Positions 16,710-25,630 are shown, counted from the stretch's first letter. The stretch: DNA of 48,213 nucleotides from Candidatus Aenigmatarchaeota archaeon (GCA_017610225.1 JAFCCM010000009.1:1-48213); one strand, 5' to 3'. Numbers and translations are program-made. The notes: a model not told the origin generated them from the sequence alone.

Positions 16710-17909
16710 TCATATAAGGTTAAGACACTCATTTTCCAGTTTCTTTACAAAGAAATCATAAGTCCTATTACTGGTTACCCAATCTCTACCTCGAAGCCCC
16801 AGCAGTTTAGCCTTTTCCGGTTTATTTATCAACTCAGTTATACCACCAGCAAATGCTTCTGCAGTAAATGGTACCAGTATCCCTCCACCACTCTCTCGCA
16901 ATATATCCTCATGTTCGTATATTTCCTTATTAGCGACTACTGGTTTCCCCATTGCCATATACTCGACTAGTTTTAACGGAGAACTGATTTTGTAGACATC
17001 TTTGGGTGGAACTGGGGATACACCAATATCAGATGCCGCAATAAACTGTGGAACAACATAATAGGGAACCTGATCAATAAAGATAACATCATTTTTTAAT
17101 CCAAGGACATTAACTAATTTTTCCAGCTGAATCTTGTCATCACCATATCCCAGCATCAACAGCTTTACTGTATAGTTGTTCTGTTTCACATAGTTGATAG
17201 CATAAATTAGTGTGTTCAAACACCTTAATCTGTCCAGAGTACCTATATAAAGTACTACCGTTAAACCATTGAGATCATATTTTCTTCGAATGTTATTTCC
17301 ACTGATAGATGGGGAGAATACCCTAGTATCTACAGCACTGGGAATAATAAGTGTCCTCTTTCCATTTAAACTTTCCTGCATCCTTTTACTTAGTAACAGT
17401 ATTAGGTCAACTCGACGCATAATATAAGGTAGTAAGGTACATTCAACCTTAGCTATTAAGCAAAATATCCAATTTGAACTCAACTTATATCTTTCCTGTG
17501 AAAAGCTACCAATAAGGTTGATATACCAGAAGACAGGTAAAATCTTGTATTTATTTCTCAAGTAAAGAGCTACTAAACCAGAAAATACATCATCTCTTGC
17601 CAAGACTATATTGCACCTGTCTTCTCGTATAATTTTGCCAATAAGTCTAACTTCTTTCCAAGCAATTGCAAATTTAGTTAGAATTTTCCTGGTTAGAGCT
17701 GAACCAGTATAACTTGGAATAACAAATATTTGAACTTGCTCCCACTGTTTTTCTTGGATATGGTTTATGTCTTCCTTGGCTGGCATTATCCAAGTGACTT
17801 GATGCCCTAAACGTATCAGAGATGCTGATATTACCATTACTGGTGGTCTAGCTGGTGTCTTCAGGTCATAAGGTTCAGTAAGTAGCATACATATGTTTAT
17901 CTTTTTCAT
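16710..17909 (-). CDS. GT4-family glycosyltransferase
   Basis: 399 aa. N-terminus MLLTEPYDLKTPARPP, then LRNKYKILPVFWYINLIG in the acceptor domain; LIIPSAVDTRVFSP and VVLYIGTLDRLRCLNTLI open the donor domain; SPVPPKDVYKISSPLKLVEY and MAMGKPVVANK form the sugar-nucleotide site. This SSPLKLVEYMA form (Lys in place of the EGFP loop) is common among WcaI/PelF-like capsule transferases. Its start overlaps repeat copy 4, whose frame ends in CTATGA. Confidence 0.9.
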   Translation of the reverse strand: MKKINICMLLTEPYDLKTPARPPVMVISASLIRLGHQVTWIMPAKEDINHIQEKQWEQVQIFVIPSYTGSALTRKILTKFAIAWKEVRLIGKIIREDRCNIVLARDDVFSGLVALYLRNKYKILPVFWYINLIGSFSQERYKLSSNWIFCLIAKVECTLLPYIMRRVDLILLLSKRMQESLNGKRTLIIPSAVDTRVFSPSISGNNIRRKYDLNGLTVVLYIGTLDRLRCLNTLIYAINYVKQNNYTVKLLMLGYGDDKIQLEKLVNVLGLKNDVIFIDQVPYYVVPQFIAASDIGVSPVPPKDVYKISSPLKLVEYMAMGKPVVANKEIYEHEDILRESGGGILVPFTAEAFAGGITELINKPEKAKLLGLRGRDWVTSNRTYDFFVKKLENECLNLI

Positions 17910-17938
17910 AGCTCTATATCACTGTCTACTTTATTGCC
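17910..17938 (-). repeat. GNEVDSDI-type repeat, copy 4
   Basis: Reading on the minus strand, GGCAATAAAGTAGACAGTGA and on matches copy 3 (7376) in 26 of 29 bases and encodes GNKVDSDIEL, whose stop overlaps the ATG of the GT4 gene. Upstream in the same frame lies FIDC and a TGA, recalling LIDW in copy 3. The remaining bases to 17997 hold only this fragment. Confidence 0.65.
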
Positions 17939-17997
17939 TCAGCAGTCTATAAAGTCAGCTATCACCCTTAATTCTTGGGCATTGGTGTATTGTTATA

Positions 17998-18591
17998 TCA
18001 TAGGGTAATTAACTTGTCAAGGCTTTCTCTAATATCGCAACCATCAATGTCAAAACCTATGGAGTCCCAGCCTTCTACTTTCTGTCTAGCAAAGAGTTCT
18101 ATGCGAGGTAAATCACCCATAAGTTGAACTATCTTCTCCCTAACAATGGTAGGCTTTTGAGAATGTCCCATTATTGGTGACATTATTACTTGGTGGACGG
18201 AGGCATTTAAACGCTTTGGGTGTCCTTTTGTGCAAAGCCAGCAGTCTTCTGTATTAGATCGTGTCCAATAGCCCATACCAGTAAATAACCCCATACTTAC
18301 CTTGTTTCGCTTCACCCAACAGAAAGCCTTCGTCTTATATCCAAACCCCCATGCTAATAGAACCTTCATTGCTTCTTGTAGACAAGGTGCGGTAGTCCAG
18401 AGGAAAAGAACACAATTATCATCAGCAATAGAAGCTACTGGCAATCGGCAAATATCCTCAACGCTCATGACTGGATACTGATTACCAACCCATCTACTAG
18501 CTGTATTGTCAGCATAATTCCTGTAATGCCACGGCGGGTCCGCAAGAATAATACTATACTTTTTGGATGGTTGAGAATTTACCAATGGCAT
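17998..18591 (-). CDS. MT-A70-family DNA N6-adenine methyltransferase
   Basis: 197 aa from ATG 18591, which follows GGAGGGACACTAAAT; the frame is open to 18672 but the added residues do not fit the family. KKYSIILADPPWHYRNY carries the DPPW catalytic motif; CVLFLWTTAPCLQEA, YWTRSNTEDCWL (S/T-N-x-E) and HSQKPTIVREKI match phage-type MT-A70 enzymes that methylate adenine in DNA. It is a modification gene inserted among sugar genes and flanked by repeats that also occur in the early arm (17910 and 18666), which suggests it arrived by recombination. Confidence 0.9.
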   Translation of the reverse strand: MPLVNSQPSKKYSIILADPPWHYRNYADNTASRWVGNQYPVMSVEDICRLPVASIADDNCVLFLWTTAPCLQEAMKVLLAWGFGYKTKAFCWVKRNKVSMGLFTGMGYWTRSNTEDCWLCTKGHPKRLNASVHQVIMSPIMGHSQKPTIVREKIVQLMGDLPRIELFARQKVEGWDSIGFDIDGCDIRESLDKLITL

Positions 18592-18616
18592 ATTTAGTGT
18601 CCCTCCTTCCTTGAAA

Positions 18617-18694
18617 TCAATACACTGCTTTAGAAAACCGTCGGGACTTGTGATTTCCCCAAAGGTCAGCATATATTATCTGATATTTCTTCAT
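18617..18694 (-). pseudogene. MT-A70 N-terminal remnant (25 codons)
   Basis: ATG 18694 overlaps the stop of the upstream GT4 gene (ATGA). The reading MKKYQIIYAD is the normal lead-in to DPPW, but the frame then runs into unrelated codons (LWGNHK) and stops. Bases 18666-18688 are identical to 6996-7018 on the plus strand. Probably the first codons of an older MT-A70 copy left after recombination. Confidence 0.5.
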
Positions 18695-19623
18695 AATAAC
18701 CTGCTATAAAGTTGCGTAAACTGTTCAATGGTTTTATGCCAGTTGAATTCCCTCTCAACTTTGGCTCGTGCATTCTGCCCAATTTCCCGTCTCAAACTAT
18801 AATCATCAAGTAGTGCCAGAAGACAGTCCAAGTATTCATCATCATTATTAACAGTATATCCATCTTCTCCATTATTGATAATTTCAGGGGTAGCACCAAC
18901 ATTATTGGTAATCACAGGTAGACCAGATGCCATTGCCTCTAAAATCACAGTAGGAAAGACATCATGGTAGGAATAGTACAGGAAAATGTCACTAGTGGCT
19001 AGAGTCAGTTTCGGGTCAGATTGAAACCCCACAAAGTGGACATCTACCCCTGTCCTAGCAACCAGATTCCTAATTATGTTTAAGTGTGTTCCATCTCCAA
19101 TAACTGTATACCTGAAATGACGTTTTTGAATCTTGCTTAGAATTTCCATAATATTCAGTAATCCTATCACCTTATTCGGGAAGTAGAAATTCATTATAGT
19201 AACTATATCCAGCTGATCCTTAGATATATGCAGGGTAGGTTCAAACTCTTCTGGGAATACGGCATTGGGAATTACAACGGCATTCTTCAGGTCTAGTTTC
19301 TGTTTAAGTAGCCGACTTGGTGTAGTAACAATATTAGCCTTAGTTATGGTTTTGGGGTAAAACATTTGCCATATATTTGGTTCAATGGTGTAATCACCAA
19401 GCATTGTAACGACTGTTGGTTTTCTCCATAGTTTAAAGGGAATTGGTATTGTACTGTGAATAATATCAGCATTCTGGTATAAACAAGATATTACCAAACC
19501 TGGCAGAATATGAACATGTTTTGCTCTGATTTTGTCTTGACTATTATTAATTACGCGAACCAGACTTTGACCCCACTGAAAGGGACCACCACTACGTGGA
19601 TCAGTTAGAATATTTATCTTCAT
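18691..19623 (-). CDS. GT4-family glycosyltransferase
   Basis: 310 aa. N-terminus MKINILTDPRSGGPFQWGQS; VVIPNAVFPEEF and IVTIMNFYFPNKVIGLLNIM begin the donor domain; YYSYHDVFPTVILEAM and ASGLPVITNNVG are the donor-site signature. It is shorter than the usual 350-400 aa, mostly in the N-terminal acceptor domain. Coupled by four-base overlap to the small membrane protein gene upstream. Confidence 0.9.
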   Translation of the reverse strand: MKINILTDPRSGGPFQWGQSLVRVINNSQDKIRAKHVHILPGLVISCLYQNADIIHSTIPIPFKLWRKPTVVTMLGDYTIEPNIWQMFYPKTITKANIVTTPSRLLKQKLDLKNAVVIPNAVFPEEFEPTLHISKDQLDIVTIMNFYFPNKVIGLLNIMEILSKIQKRHFRYTVIGDGTHLNIIRNLVARTGVDVHFVGFQSDPKLTLATSDIFLYYSYHDVFPTVILEAMASGLPVITNNVGATPEIINNGEDGYTVNNDDEYLDCLLALLDDYSLRREIGQNARAKVEREFNWHKTIEQFTQLYSRLL

Positions 19624-19997
19624 TTCTTTTCTAGTTTCTCTACTATTCCAGGAAGTTCTTCTTCTAACATTTTCACTACCAATTTCCTGCTTTGCTCCCA
19701 GAACTGTTCAACTGTGGAACTATAAAAGCTCTTCACTAAGTATTTCCACGCTAAGGTATAAGCCAAAACAACGGGTAGAATAATAAAGACCATAAACAGT
19801 GGAAATGAAAGATTGATATCGTGCATTTCCAACAACCAAGCCGATATTGGGGAATAAGCATTTACTGATACCATGAGCATAGTATATCCTGACACTAGTA
19901 TTGCTACCTGCGATCCCGCCAATGCAAATCTTCCCCAGGATTGACCAATGTAATGTTGTCTTATGAGTTTGTCTTTTAATGTATCAATTGCTTTCAA
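19620..19997 (-). CDS. Small membrane protein with two helices, 125 aa
   Basis: Two hydrophobic spans (about residues 25-45, FALAGSQVAILVSGYTMLMV, and 63-85, FPLFMVFIILPVVLAYTLAW), then a charged helical tail (EQSRKLVVKMLEEELPGIVEKLEKK) that should lie in the cytoplasm. No family recognised. Overlaps both neighbours (sugar dehydratase and GT4), so it is probably part of the same assembly machinery. Confidence 0.7.
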   Translation of the reverse strand: MKAIDTLKDKLIRQHYIGQSWGRFALAGSQVAILVSGYTMLMVSVNAYSPISAWLLEMHDINLSFPLFMVFIILPVVLAYTLAWKYLVKSFYSSTVEQFWEQSRKLVVKMLEEELPGIVEKLEKK

Positions 19998-20859
19998 GAT
20001 TCTTCAGCCACCTTTTTATTTCGTTAACAGTTAGCCTCGGAGCATTACTTGATAAGTTGTCGGGTAGTGACGTAGCAATCTTCTCTCCATCAGCAAACAG
20101 TACCTCGTGCATTTTCTCCCCAGGACGAATACCAACAAACCTGGGTCCAGTTGTTTGATTACCATACAGACTGATAACTGCTTCAGCTAAATCTGCCAGT
20201 ATCAGTGCCTTTTGATAGGGGATATATACATTACTACTTTCTCCGCTTTCCATAGTAAGCATTATAAAATCTACTAATGTGTTAACATTAATAAAGAATT
20301 TGGTCATATTAATATCTGTAATATTTATTCTGTTATCCTGTTCAATCTGATGCTTCCATACATCAATAACACTACCCGTTGAACCAAATATATTCCCGGT
20401 CCTGATCACCATGTACCTTCCACTTTTCCTTTTAGCCTGATCAAGAACTAGTTTCTCTGCTATTAGTTTAGTAGCACCATAACAGCTGACAGCATTCACC
20501 GCTTTATCAGTTGACATGTACACAAAAGTACTTCCACTAAATGAATTCAATATATTCCTAGTACCGTCAATATTTACAGTAGTAACTTCAGTGGGGTACA
20601 TCTCACAGAGATCAATATGCTTCATTGCCGCTAAATGTATTACCGTATCAACATCCCTGAGAGCATACCTAGCAGTATCCTGATCCCTAATATCACCCAC
20701 AATAGGAACCAGCCTGTTATTAGGGCATCTTGTGAGTAACCTTCGAATAGTATTTTCGTCTCTAGAGATTGTCCTGATTTCAGTATCAGGATACTCATCC
20801 AGCAATCTCGGTACCAGATACCGACCCAAGAAGCCACTTCCACCTGTAACTAAAATCAT
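19984..20859 (-). CDS. UDP-sugar 4,6-dehydratase/epimerase of the PseB/FnlA type
   Basis: 291 aa. GGSGFLGRYL is the NAD-binding motif; HLAAMKHIDLCEMYPTEV with TTVNIDGTRNIL, YMSTDKAVNAVSCYGATKLI and RFVGIRPGEKMHEVL are the signature of UDP-GlcNAc 4,6-dehydratases (PseB, FlaA1, CapE and WbjB/FnlA groups). The Met in AAMKH occupies the position found in this family. It would start synthesis of a deoxy-amino sugar. A candidate promoter with a dyad lies just upstream (20885-20913), with GGAG nine bases before the ATG. Confidence 0.9.
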   Translation of the reverse strand: MILVTGGSGFLGRYLVPRLLDEYPDTEIRTISRDENTIRRLLTRCPNNRLVPIVGDIRDQDTARYALRDVDTVIHLAAMKHIDLCEMYPTEVTTVNIDGTRNILNSFSGSTFVYMSTDKAVNAVSCYGATKLIAEKLVLDQAKRKSGRYMVIRTGNIFGSTGSVIDVWKHQIEQDNRINITDINMTKFFINVNTLVDFIMLTMESGESSNVYIPYQKALILADLAEAVISLYGNQTTGPRFVGIRPGEKMHEVLFADGEKIATSLPDNLSSNAPRLTVNEIKRWLKNLESN

Positions 20860-20884
20860 TTTATCTTACTCCGTTCATATTCAT

Positions 20885-20913
20885 ATTTAAGCATACATTT
20901 GACATTCTGTCAA
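20885..20913 (-). promoter_or_regulatory. Candidate promoter with TTGAC-N5-GTCAA dyad
   Basis: On the minus strand: TTGACA (20908-20913), 17 bases, TTAAAT (20885-20890), in front of the sugar dehydratase gene. The -35 box is half of a perfect dyad TTGACAGAATGTCAA (20899-20913), with the same TTGAC-N5-GTCAA layout as the two early promoters. The -10 box is weaker than theirs. Confidence 0.55.
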
Positions 20914-20928
20914 GCTCCTGATAACTGA

Positions 20929-22956
20929 TTACTTTTTTACCAAGCAGATCACTTCATCATTCCTCCATATCTCATGGTAGCCTTGTTGTTTGGCCAGCTC
21001 AATGGGATCATAACTCAATATATATATTGTACCACCACCAGATCCAAAAGGCTCTGCATAAAGCGACTTCCTAAGTAGTAGCATATCGGGTGTATAAGGT
21101 CGTTCAATTTCAAAAGTACCTGATATAATTTCTTTTGTTATGGTAACTACCCTAATATCAGTACACGTAAATACGAATATACCATATATTTGATCCGTGC
21201 CTAATGTTTGGAAATCATATTCTTGTATTGCAACCAAGCCCTTCATCTCATTCTCGGTAAGAGCATAACGTACAGTTAGATTTGGAGACAGTGTTCTATT
21301 GGTCATATTAGACATCAAGCCAATAGTAGACAAGAATACCAATACGACTACTAATGCTGTTACTGAAATCATCTGCCAATGTTTCGTTGACGCCAGAGAT
21401 ACCAAGGCTATTCCTAATGGTATTGCCATAAGTGCTTCAGCATAATACCACCACCGATGATCTATTACTGATAAACCAACCATAGATGGAAAAAACCCGA
21501 TAGATAACACAACCACACTCAATAGTACAAAAGCTCTCCGCATTGGTGTAGCAGACATTCCAAACATAATAAGACAGCCCAGAAGTGCCAAACTAAAATA
21601 CAAGAACATTCCCATACTGTTTATTGCTAATTCACCCAATATACTGTTAGACGCTAATTGATCCTTTTGCTCCTGCCCGATTTGTATTGTGTTATTAGGT
21701 ATTGGCACAACATCTGGTACCACATCTGGTACTGGTGATTCCTTATCCGGCGTTATTGGTATTACTGGCATTGTCCTATCTGACCATATTTCGTAATCAA
21801 GCATTGCATCCCCTGGTACCTTATCTGATGTTACCTCATTTGGTGTTTTCCCCACTGCGTGTGTTACCTCATATTCAGGTGCAAAAATATCTTCACCAAT
21901 TGCTGTCTTAATTATAGCCCCTAATGATGTAACTTGAAGCAACATCATTATCATTAGTAACCACAACGTAGGAATGGCCAGAGATTGTGCTACTTTCCTA
22001 ATTCTGGTTCTCATATTTGGTACTGTGTTAAATAACACTGGTACTATCCACAGACAGGCAAATGTTCCCCAAACCCATGCAAGAGCTATAAAGTGAGTAG
22101 CGTATGCCATTAAAATAATTAATCCCACAGGAACAAGTAGCCACTTTGTGTCCCCCTTATTCATCCGCAGTACAAAGTATGCTACTGCTAGGCTATATGT
22201 TGCGCCTAACCCATTTGGAATTATCCATTCCCCAAAGAAAATTACCCAATTAGCACTTGCTACCATTAAACTTGCAATACAACCAACTTTCATATTCCAC
22301 AATCTTCGACCCAACAGAAAAGTAAACAAGATAATTCCTATTGTTTGAAGACTACCCACAAAGATGAGGGACGCCCACTTATAGCTGATGCCAAATACTT
22401 CCATAGTGTGTTTTAAATATGGGTATATTAAGGAATATGTCGAACCTATATATGTCCATCGCGGCTCCCCCAAAGTTCTCATTCGGTGTACCCATGGATC
22501 TAAGCCAATTAAACTAGATGGGAACATAATATGTTCTGTCCAGATATGGGATAGACCTATGATACAGGCTATTCCAACCACAATATAGGTCTGTGTTTTG
22601 TTCTTGCTTTTCAGTACACCATAGAAAGCTAAACCTGTTGCACAAGCCATTAACATATAGTAGAACAGTGGCTTAACATACTGTTCTGACCGGAAGATAA
22701 ATACCAGCCATGCCAACAGGCAAAAGGCAAGTGAACCAAATATAAATGCCCATGAAATCGTTTCATTTGTAGCTATTTCATTTCTATTCACCTTGTATCG
22801 TTTCAACACCAAGTATAGGATAATACTACCAAGACCTGCCCCTACTGCAACCAAATATATAGGACTAAACTCCTTGTATACCAGCCATGAAAGGAGCAGG
22901 ATTAAGACAGTAGAACCAATAGTAACGGCAAAAATATCTGGTTTCACTTTATTCAT
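20929..22956 (-). CDS. Large integral membrane protein, GT-C glycosyltransferase-like
   Basis: 675 aa with about a dozen membrane spans, a periplasmic-type insertion (residues about 350-450, with a Pro-rich stretch PDVVPDVVPIP) and a soluble C-terminal domain of about 100 residues. The first large loop has the acidic motif IGLDPWVHRMR, positioned like the DxD-type catalytic loop of GT-C enzymes (oligosaccharyltransferase STT3/AglB/PglB, PMT and ArnT families), followed by YPYLKHTMEVFG. I do not see the WWD motif of true STT3 proteins. It probably uses lipid-linked sugar outside the membrane, but family and acceptor are unproven. Confidence 0.65.
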   Translation of the reverse strand: MNKVKPDIFAVTIGSTVLILLLSWLVYKEFSPIYLVAVGAGLGSIILYLVLKRYKVNRNEIATNETISWAFIFGSLAFCLLAWLVFIFRSEQYVKPLFYYMLMACATGLAFYGVLKSKNKTQTYIVVGIACIIGLSHIWTEHIMFPSSLIGLDPWVHRMRTLGEPRWTYIGSTYSLIYPYLKHTMEVFGISYKWASLIFVGSLQTIGIILFTFLLGRRLWNMKVGCIASLMVASANWVIFFGEWIIPNGLGATYSLAVAYFVLRMNKGDTKWLLVPVGLIILMAYATHFIALAWVWGTFACLWIVPVLFNTVPNMRTRIRKVAQSLAIPTLWLLMIMMLLQVTSLGAIIKTAIGEDIFAPEYEVTHAVGKTPNEVTSDKVPGDAMLDYEIWSDRTMPVIPITPDKESPVPDVVPDVVPIPNNTIQIGQEQKDQLASNSILGELAINSMGMFLYFSLALLGCLIMFGMSATPMRRAFVLLSVVVLSIGFFPSMVGLSVIDHRWWYYAEALMAIPLGIALVSLASTKHWQMISVTALVVVLVFLSTIGLMSNMTNRTLSPNLTVRYALTENEMKGLVAIQEYDFQTLGTDQIYGIFVFTCTDIRVVTITKEIISGTFEIERPYTPDMLLLRKSLYAEPFGSGGGTIYILSYDPIELAKQQGYHEIWRNDEVICLVKK

Positions 22957-24448
22957 ATTTATTCATATACCACCGTAAGCGTTCATAGACAGATACTAGA
23001 AACGGGTATACATTATGCGGAAGTACAGGTAGAATAGTAGAGTAGATAGCCCTCTTGGTCACATCTACAAGTAAATCATAGATACACATCGGGAGATTTT
23101 TCTTGTTATGTACCCAAACAGTGTGTAAGACTCGCAATAGTTTCCTTATCTCTCCCATCTTGAAGGGACTGAAACCAATCAATGGTCTAGCATATTGATG
23201 ATTCACGATACAGGCAATGGTGAATGCCTTATCACGTTCAACAGCACTATATTCAGGGGTTTCAAAGGATACTGGAAACTGGTCACCCAATATATATTTG
23301 GAACTATACAGGAATTTCCCGTTTGTACTCACCCAATCATATAACTCTGTACCCTCATACGGGAAGGCATGGTGCCAAGTAGAATCTATGCCCAGACTCT
23401 TAACGAATTCCATGCTCCGCATATCAGAATCAAAGGTTGTGTCTATTAGACCTATTATAGCTGTTCCCTTCGCAGTTATATTGTTAGATTTTAACATGGA
23501 TACAGCATTCGCAATATCGTCTAGTGTTTCATCTTTCCTTACTTTGGCAAATGTCTCCCTATCCCCATTTTCAATGCCCACCATTGCAAAACGACATCCA
23601 GCTAGTTTCAACTTTTCCGCTAATTGGGCAGTAAGTCTGTCTGCTCTTACCCCACCAAACAAGTAGAGCTTCGTGTTTAACTTTCTCCCTATTATCTGGT
23701 CGCATATTTGTGTTGCCCTATTAGCATCAAGTAGAAAATTGTCGTCCTGTATCTGGAACCTCTTAATGCCGAAAGTCGTTATTGCATGTTCCATCTCATC
23801 CACTACATCTTCAGCTGGTCGAGCACGAAACCTCCTATGGGATATCATCTTATTTAAACAGAATACACAGTTATACGGACATCCTCGACTGGTCATAATA
23901 TCATAGATACCAAAATCAAACGATGGCAAATAGTCAAATGCCTCATATAATGGAAAGGGTAACATATTTAAGTCAGTGGTTGCCCTATCCCGATTTTCAA
24001 TTACTTGACCGTTTTCTTGGTATATAATACCATCTATTTTGGATAAGTCTTTACCGTTCACGATATCAACTAGCGAGTATTCACCATCACCTTTCACCAG
24101 TACGTCAAACAGTCCAGGATATGCCCCGAACATCTTGGCTCCAGATAGCGTTACCCCAATACCACCAGCGATGTAACGCGTGGCTGTTCCTGTTATCTTT
24201 CTACATATCGATATAACCTCTGCCGCATCCTTAATATTATGTGATGTGAACATTGAAATACCAATAAAATCTGGGGTGCTGACCAGTGCTTTCTGTAACC
24301 TCCTTACAACATTACCTCGACGGTTGTTGGTATCGATTACTTGCACATTATGCCCAGCAGCTGCAAGGGTAGCAGCAAGATACCCCAGACCGATATTTAA
24401 CCCAAAGCCCCAGCCTTTAGGGTCAATTAATACAACTCTTTTACCCAC
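22949..24448 (-). CDS. B12-binding radical SAM protein 3
   Basis: 499 aa. VLIDPKGWGFGLNIGLGYLA, FIGISMFTSHN and AGGIGVTLSG form the cobalamin domain; SRGCPYNCVFC (C190, C194, C197) is the radical SAM cluster motif; VGIENGDRETF and AIIGLIDTTFDSD follow. The end is basic and aromatic (YPFLVSVYERLRWYMNKYE), as in the other two. It overlaps the GT-C-like gene by eight bases. Three such enzymes in one island imply several unusual C-methylations or rearrangements of sugar or lipid. Confidence 0.92.
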   Translation of the reverse strand: MGKRVVLIDPKGWGFGLNIGLGYLAATLAAAGHNVQVIDTNNRRGNVVRRLQKALVSTPDFIGISMFTSHNIKDAAEVISICRKITGTATRYIAGGIGVTLSGAKMFGAYPGLFDVLVKGDGEYSLVDIVNGKDLSKIDGIIYQENGQVIENRDRATTDLNMLPFPLYEAFDYLPSFDFGIYDIMTSRGCPYNCVFCLNKMISHRRFRARPAEDVVDEMEHAITTFGIKRFQIQDDNFLLDANRATQICDQIIGRKLNTKLYLFGGVRADRLTAQLAEKLKLAGCRFAMVGIENGDRETFAKVRKDETLDDIANAVSMLKSNNITAKGTAIIGLIDTTFDSDMRSMEFVKSLGIDSTWHHAFPYEGTELYDWVSTNGKFLYSSKYILGDQFPVSFETPEYSAVERDKAFTIACIVNHQYARPLIGFSPFKMGEIRKLLRVLHTVWVHNKKNLPMCIYDLLVDVTKRAIYSTILPVLPHNVYPFLVSVYERLRWYMNKYE

Positions 24449-24462
24449 TATGTATTACATCC

Positions 24463-25236
24463 TCATAACTTTAACATTGCTACCACTAATATACTCGCAT
24501 ATGGAGTACTAGGTAATCGCTTTACGGGGCATAAACCAACCATCTTCCCAATTACAATCCCTGTAGCCGATGCGGATGCATAACAAATCATCCTTGGTAT
24601 CTTGTGCATAACCGAAAAATTGAGAATACTGAAATCCAGCCACCGAAAGTACTCACTGTATGTAACACGCAATCCTGCACGATGGTGCTCATCTACAAGA
24701 TCAGGTAAATCAAGCCATACATGTTCATTCATTGAGTTCTTGTTTAATTTAGTATCCATTTTCCCCCAAAATCCCTTGAGATGAGGAACTGCGGTTATTA
24801 GTAATCCGTCAGGCTTCAGCAGGTCAGCGAATGAACGTAATATATTAGATGGAGGTCTAAAATGTTCTACTGTTCCTGCAGAATATACAATATCAAATGC
24901 CCCTAACCACTCATCAGGAATACTACCAGCATCCGTGATATCACCAAGAACAAGATTACCGCATACACCTGTAGCATCCAAGTTCATCTGTGTTCTCTGT
25001 AATCTCTCGTCTGAAAAGTCAATGCCACAGACACTGAACCCGTACTCTCGTGCAAAATATGATAACCAATACGAATCCCCACATCCCATTTCCAACAGAT
25101 TACCATTCCTTTTAGTTGAAAGGAATGGATGTAGTACTCTGATAGTCTCCTTGTCACTCCAACATAGCTTTGGTTGCGGATATAACTTAACAGGAGAAGG
25201 GCGATCCCAAGTTTTATGGGTTGTTAACGCTTTCAT
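24463..25236 (-). CDS. SAM-dependent class I methyltransferase
   Basis: 257 aa. LLEMGCGDSYWLSYF (motif I), CGIDFSDERL, FDIVYSAGTVEHFRPP, LLKPDGLLITAVPHL. The C-terminal part is hydrophobic (MICYASASATGIVIG), as in methyltransferases that act on membrane-bound intermediates. It overlaps the end of the upstream ART-like gene by 23 bases and is 14 bases from the radical SAM gene. Confidence 0.83.
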   Translation of the reverse strand: MKALTTHKTWDRPSPVKLYPQPKLCWSDKETIRVLHPFLSTKRNGNLLEMGCGDSYWLSYFAREYGFSVCGIDFSDERLQRTQMNLDATGVCGNLVLGDITDAGSIPDEWLGAFDIVYSAGTVEHFRPPSNILRSFADLLKPDGLLITAVPHLKGFWGKMDTKLNKNSMNEHVWLDLPDLVDEHHRAGLRVTYSEYFRWLDFSILNFSVMHKIPRMICYASASATGIVIGKMVGLCPVKRLPSTPYASILVVAMLKL

Positions 25237-25630
25237 GCTCTACCCCATATGCTATTAACTCACCTCGACTATACTTAGACGGGTGAACTATCATATCATT
25301 TCTTGTATATTCAATTTCCCTTTTCGTGGAATTTGATAGACATATTCTGTGACGCAATACCATATTGTCAAGTACGACTTTGGAACAATTGTACTTTGTT
25401 AGACGCACAATAAACTCAGGTGATACACCATGACCGCACACAAATTGCCAGAAGTTCTTTGGCAAGTCCCACACTGGATATGCGATCTCAAACACATACA
25501 TTCCCCCATAACCAATGGCATCTTCTAGGTGAGCAGCGAAGTAAGTACCCTTCCTGAATCCAGTCTTTAATATACACTTAGCCGACCTACTATTTGTACC
25601 ATGATAAACTATCTGTAACCGTTTAACCAC
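25214..25630 (-). CDS. ADP-ribosyltransferase-fold-like protein, 138 aa
   Basis: Starts at GTG 25630 behind GGGAGAGGAT. IVYHGTNSRSAKCILKTGF, KGTYFAAHLEDAIGYGGMYV and FEIAYPV follow the H-G-T ... Y-F-A ... A pattern of ART-type folds (NAD-binding His in the first strand, Tyr in the second), similar to small phage proteins I know only as hypothetical. I cannot locate a clear third catalytic residue, so activity is uncertain. Confidence 0.55.
   Translation of the reverse strand: MVKRLQIVYHGTNSRSAKCILKTGFRKGTYFAAHLEDAIGYGGMYVFEIAYPVWDLPKNFWQFVCGHGVSPEFIVRLTKYNCSKVVLDNMVLRHRICLSNSTKREIEYTRNDMIVHPSKYSRGELIAYGVEHESVNNP

Noticed and set aside
17910..17960. TGA between FIDC and GNKVDSDIEL read as selenocysteine
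   Set aside because: No SECIS-like hairpin and the related copy at 7361 has Trp-Gly there; simple decay is more likely.
17930..17997. Possible tRNA or small RNA in the gap before the MT-A70 gene
   Set aside because: No cloverleaf or strong stem is visible; the bases are explained by repeat copy 4 and a decayed short frame.
20929..22956. Firm call as STT3/PglB/AglB oligosaccharyltransferase
   Set aside because: Topology and an acidic first loop fit GT-C enzymes, but the WWDYG-type motif is not seen, so I kept a general call.
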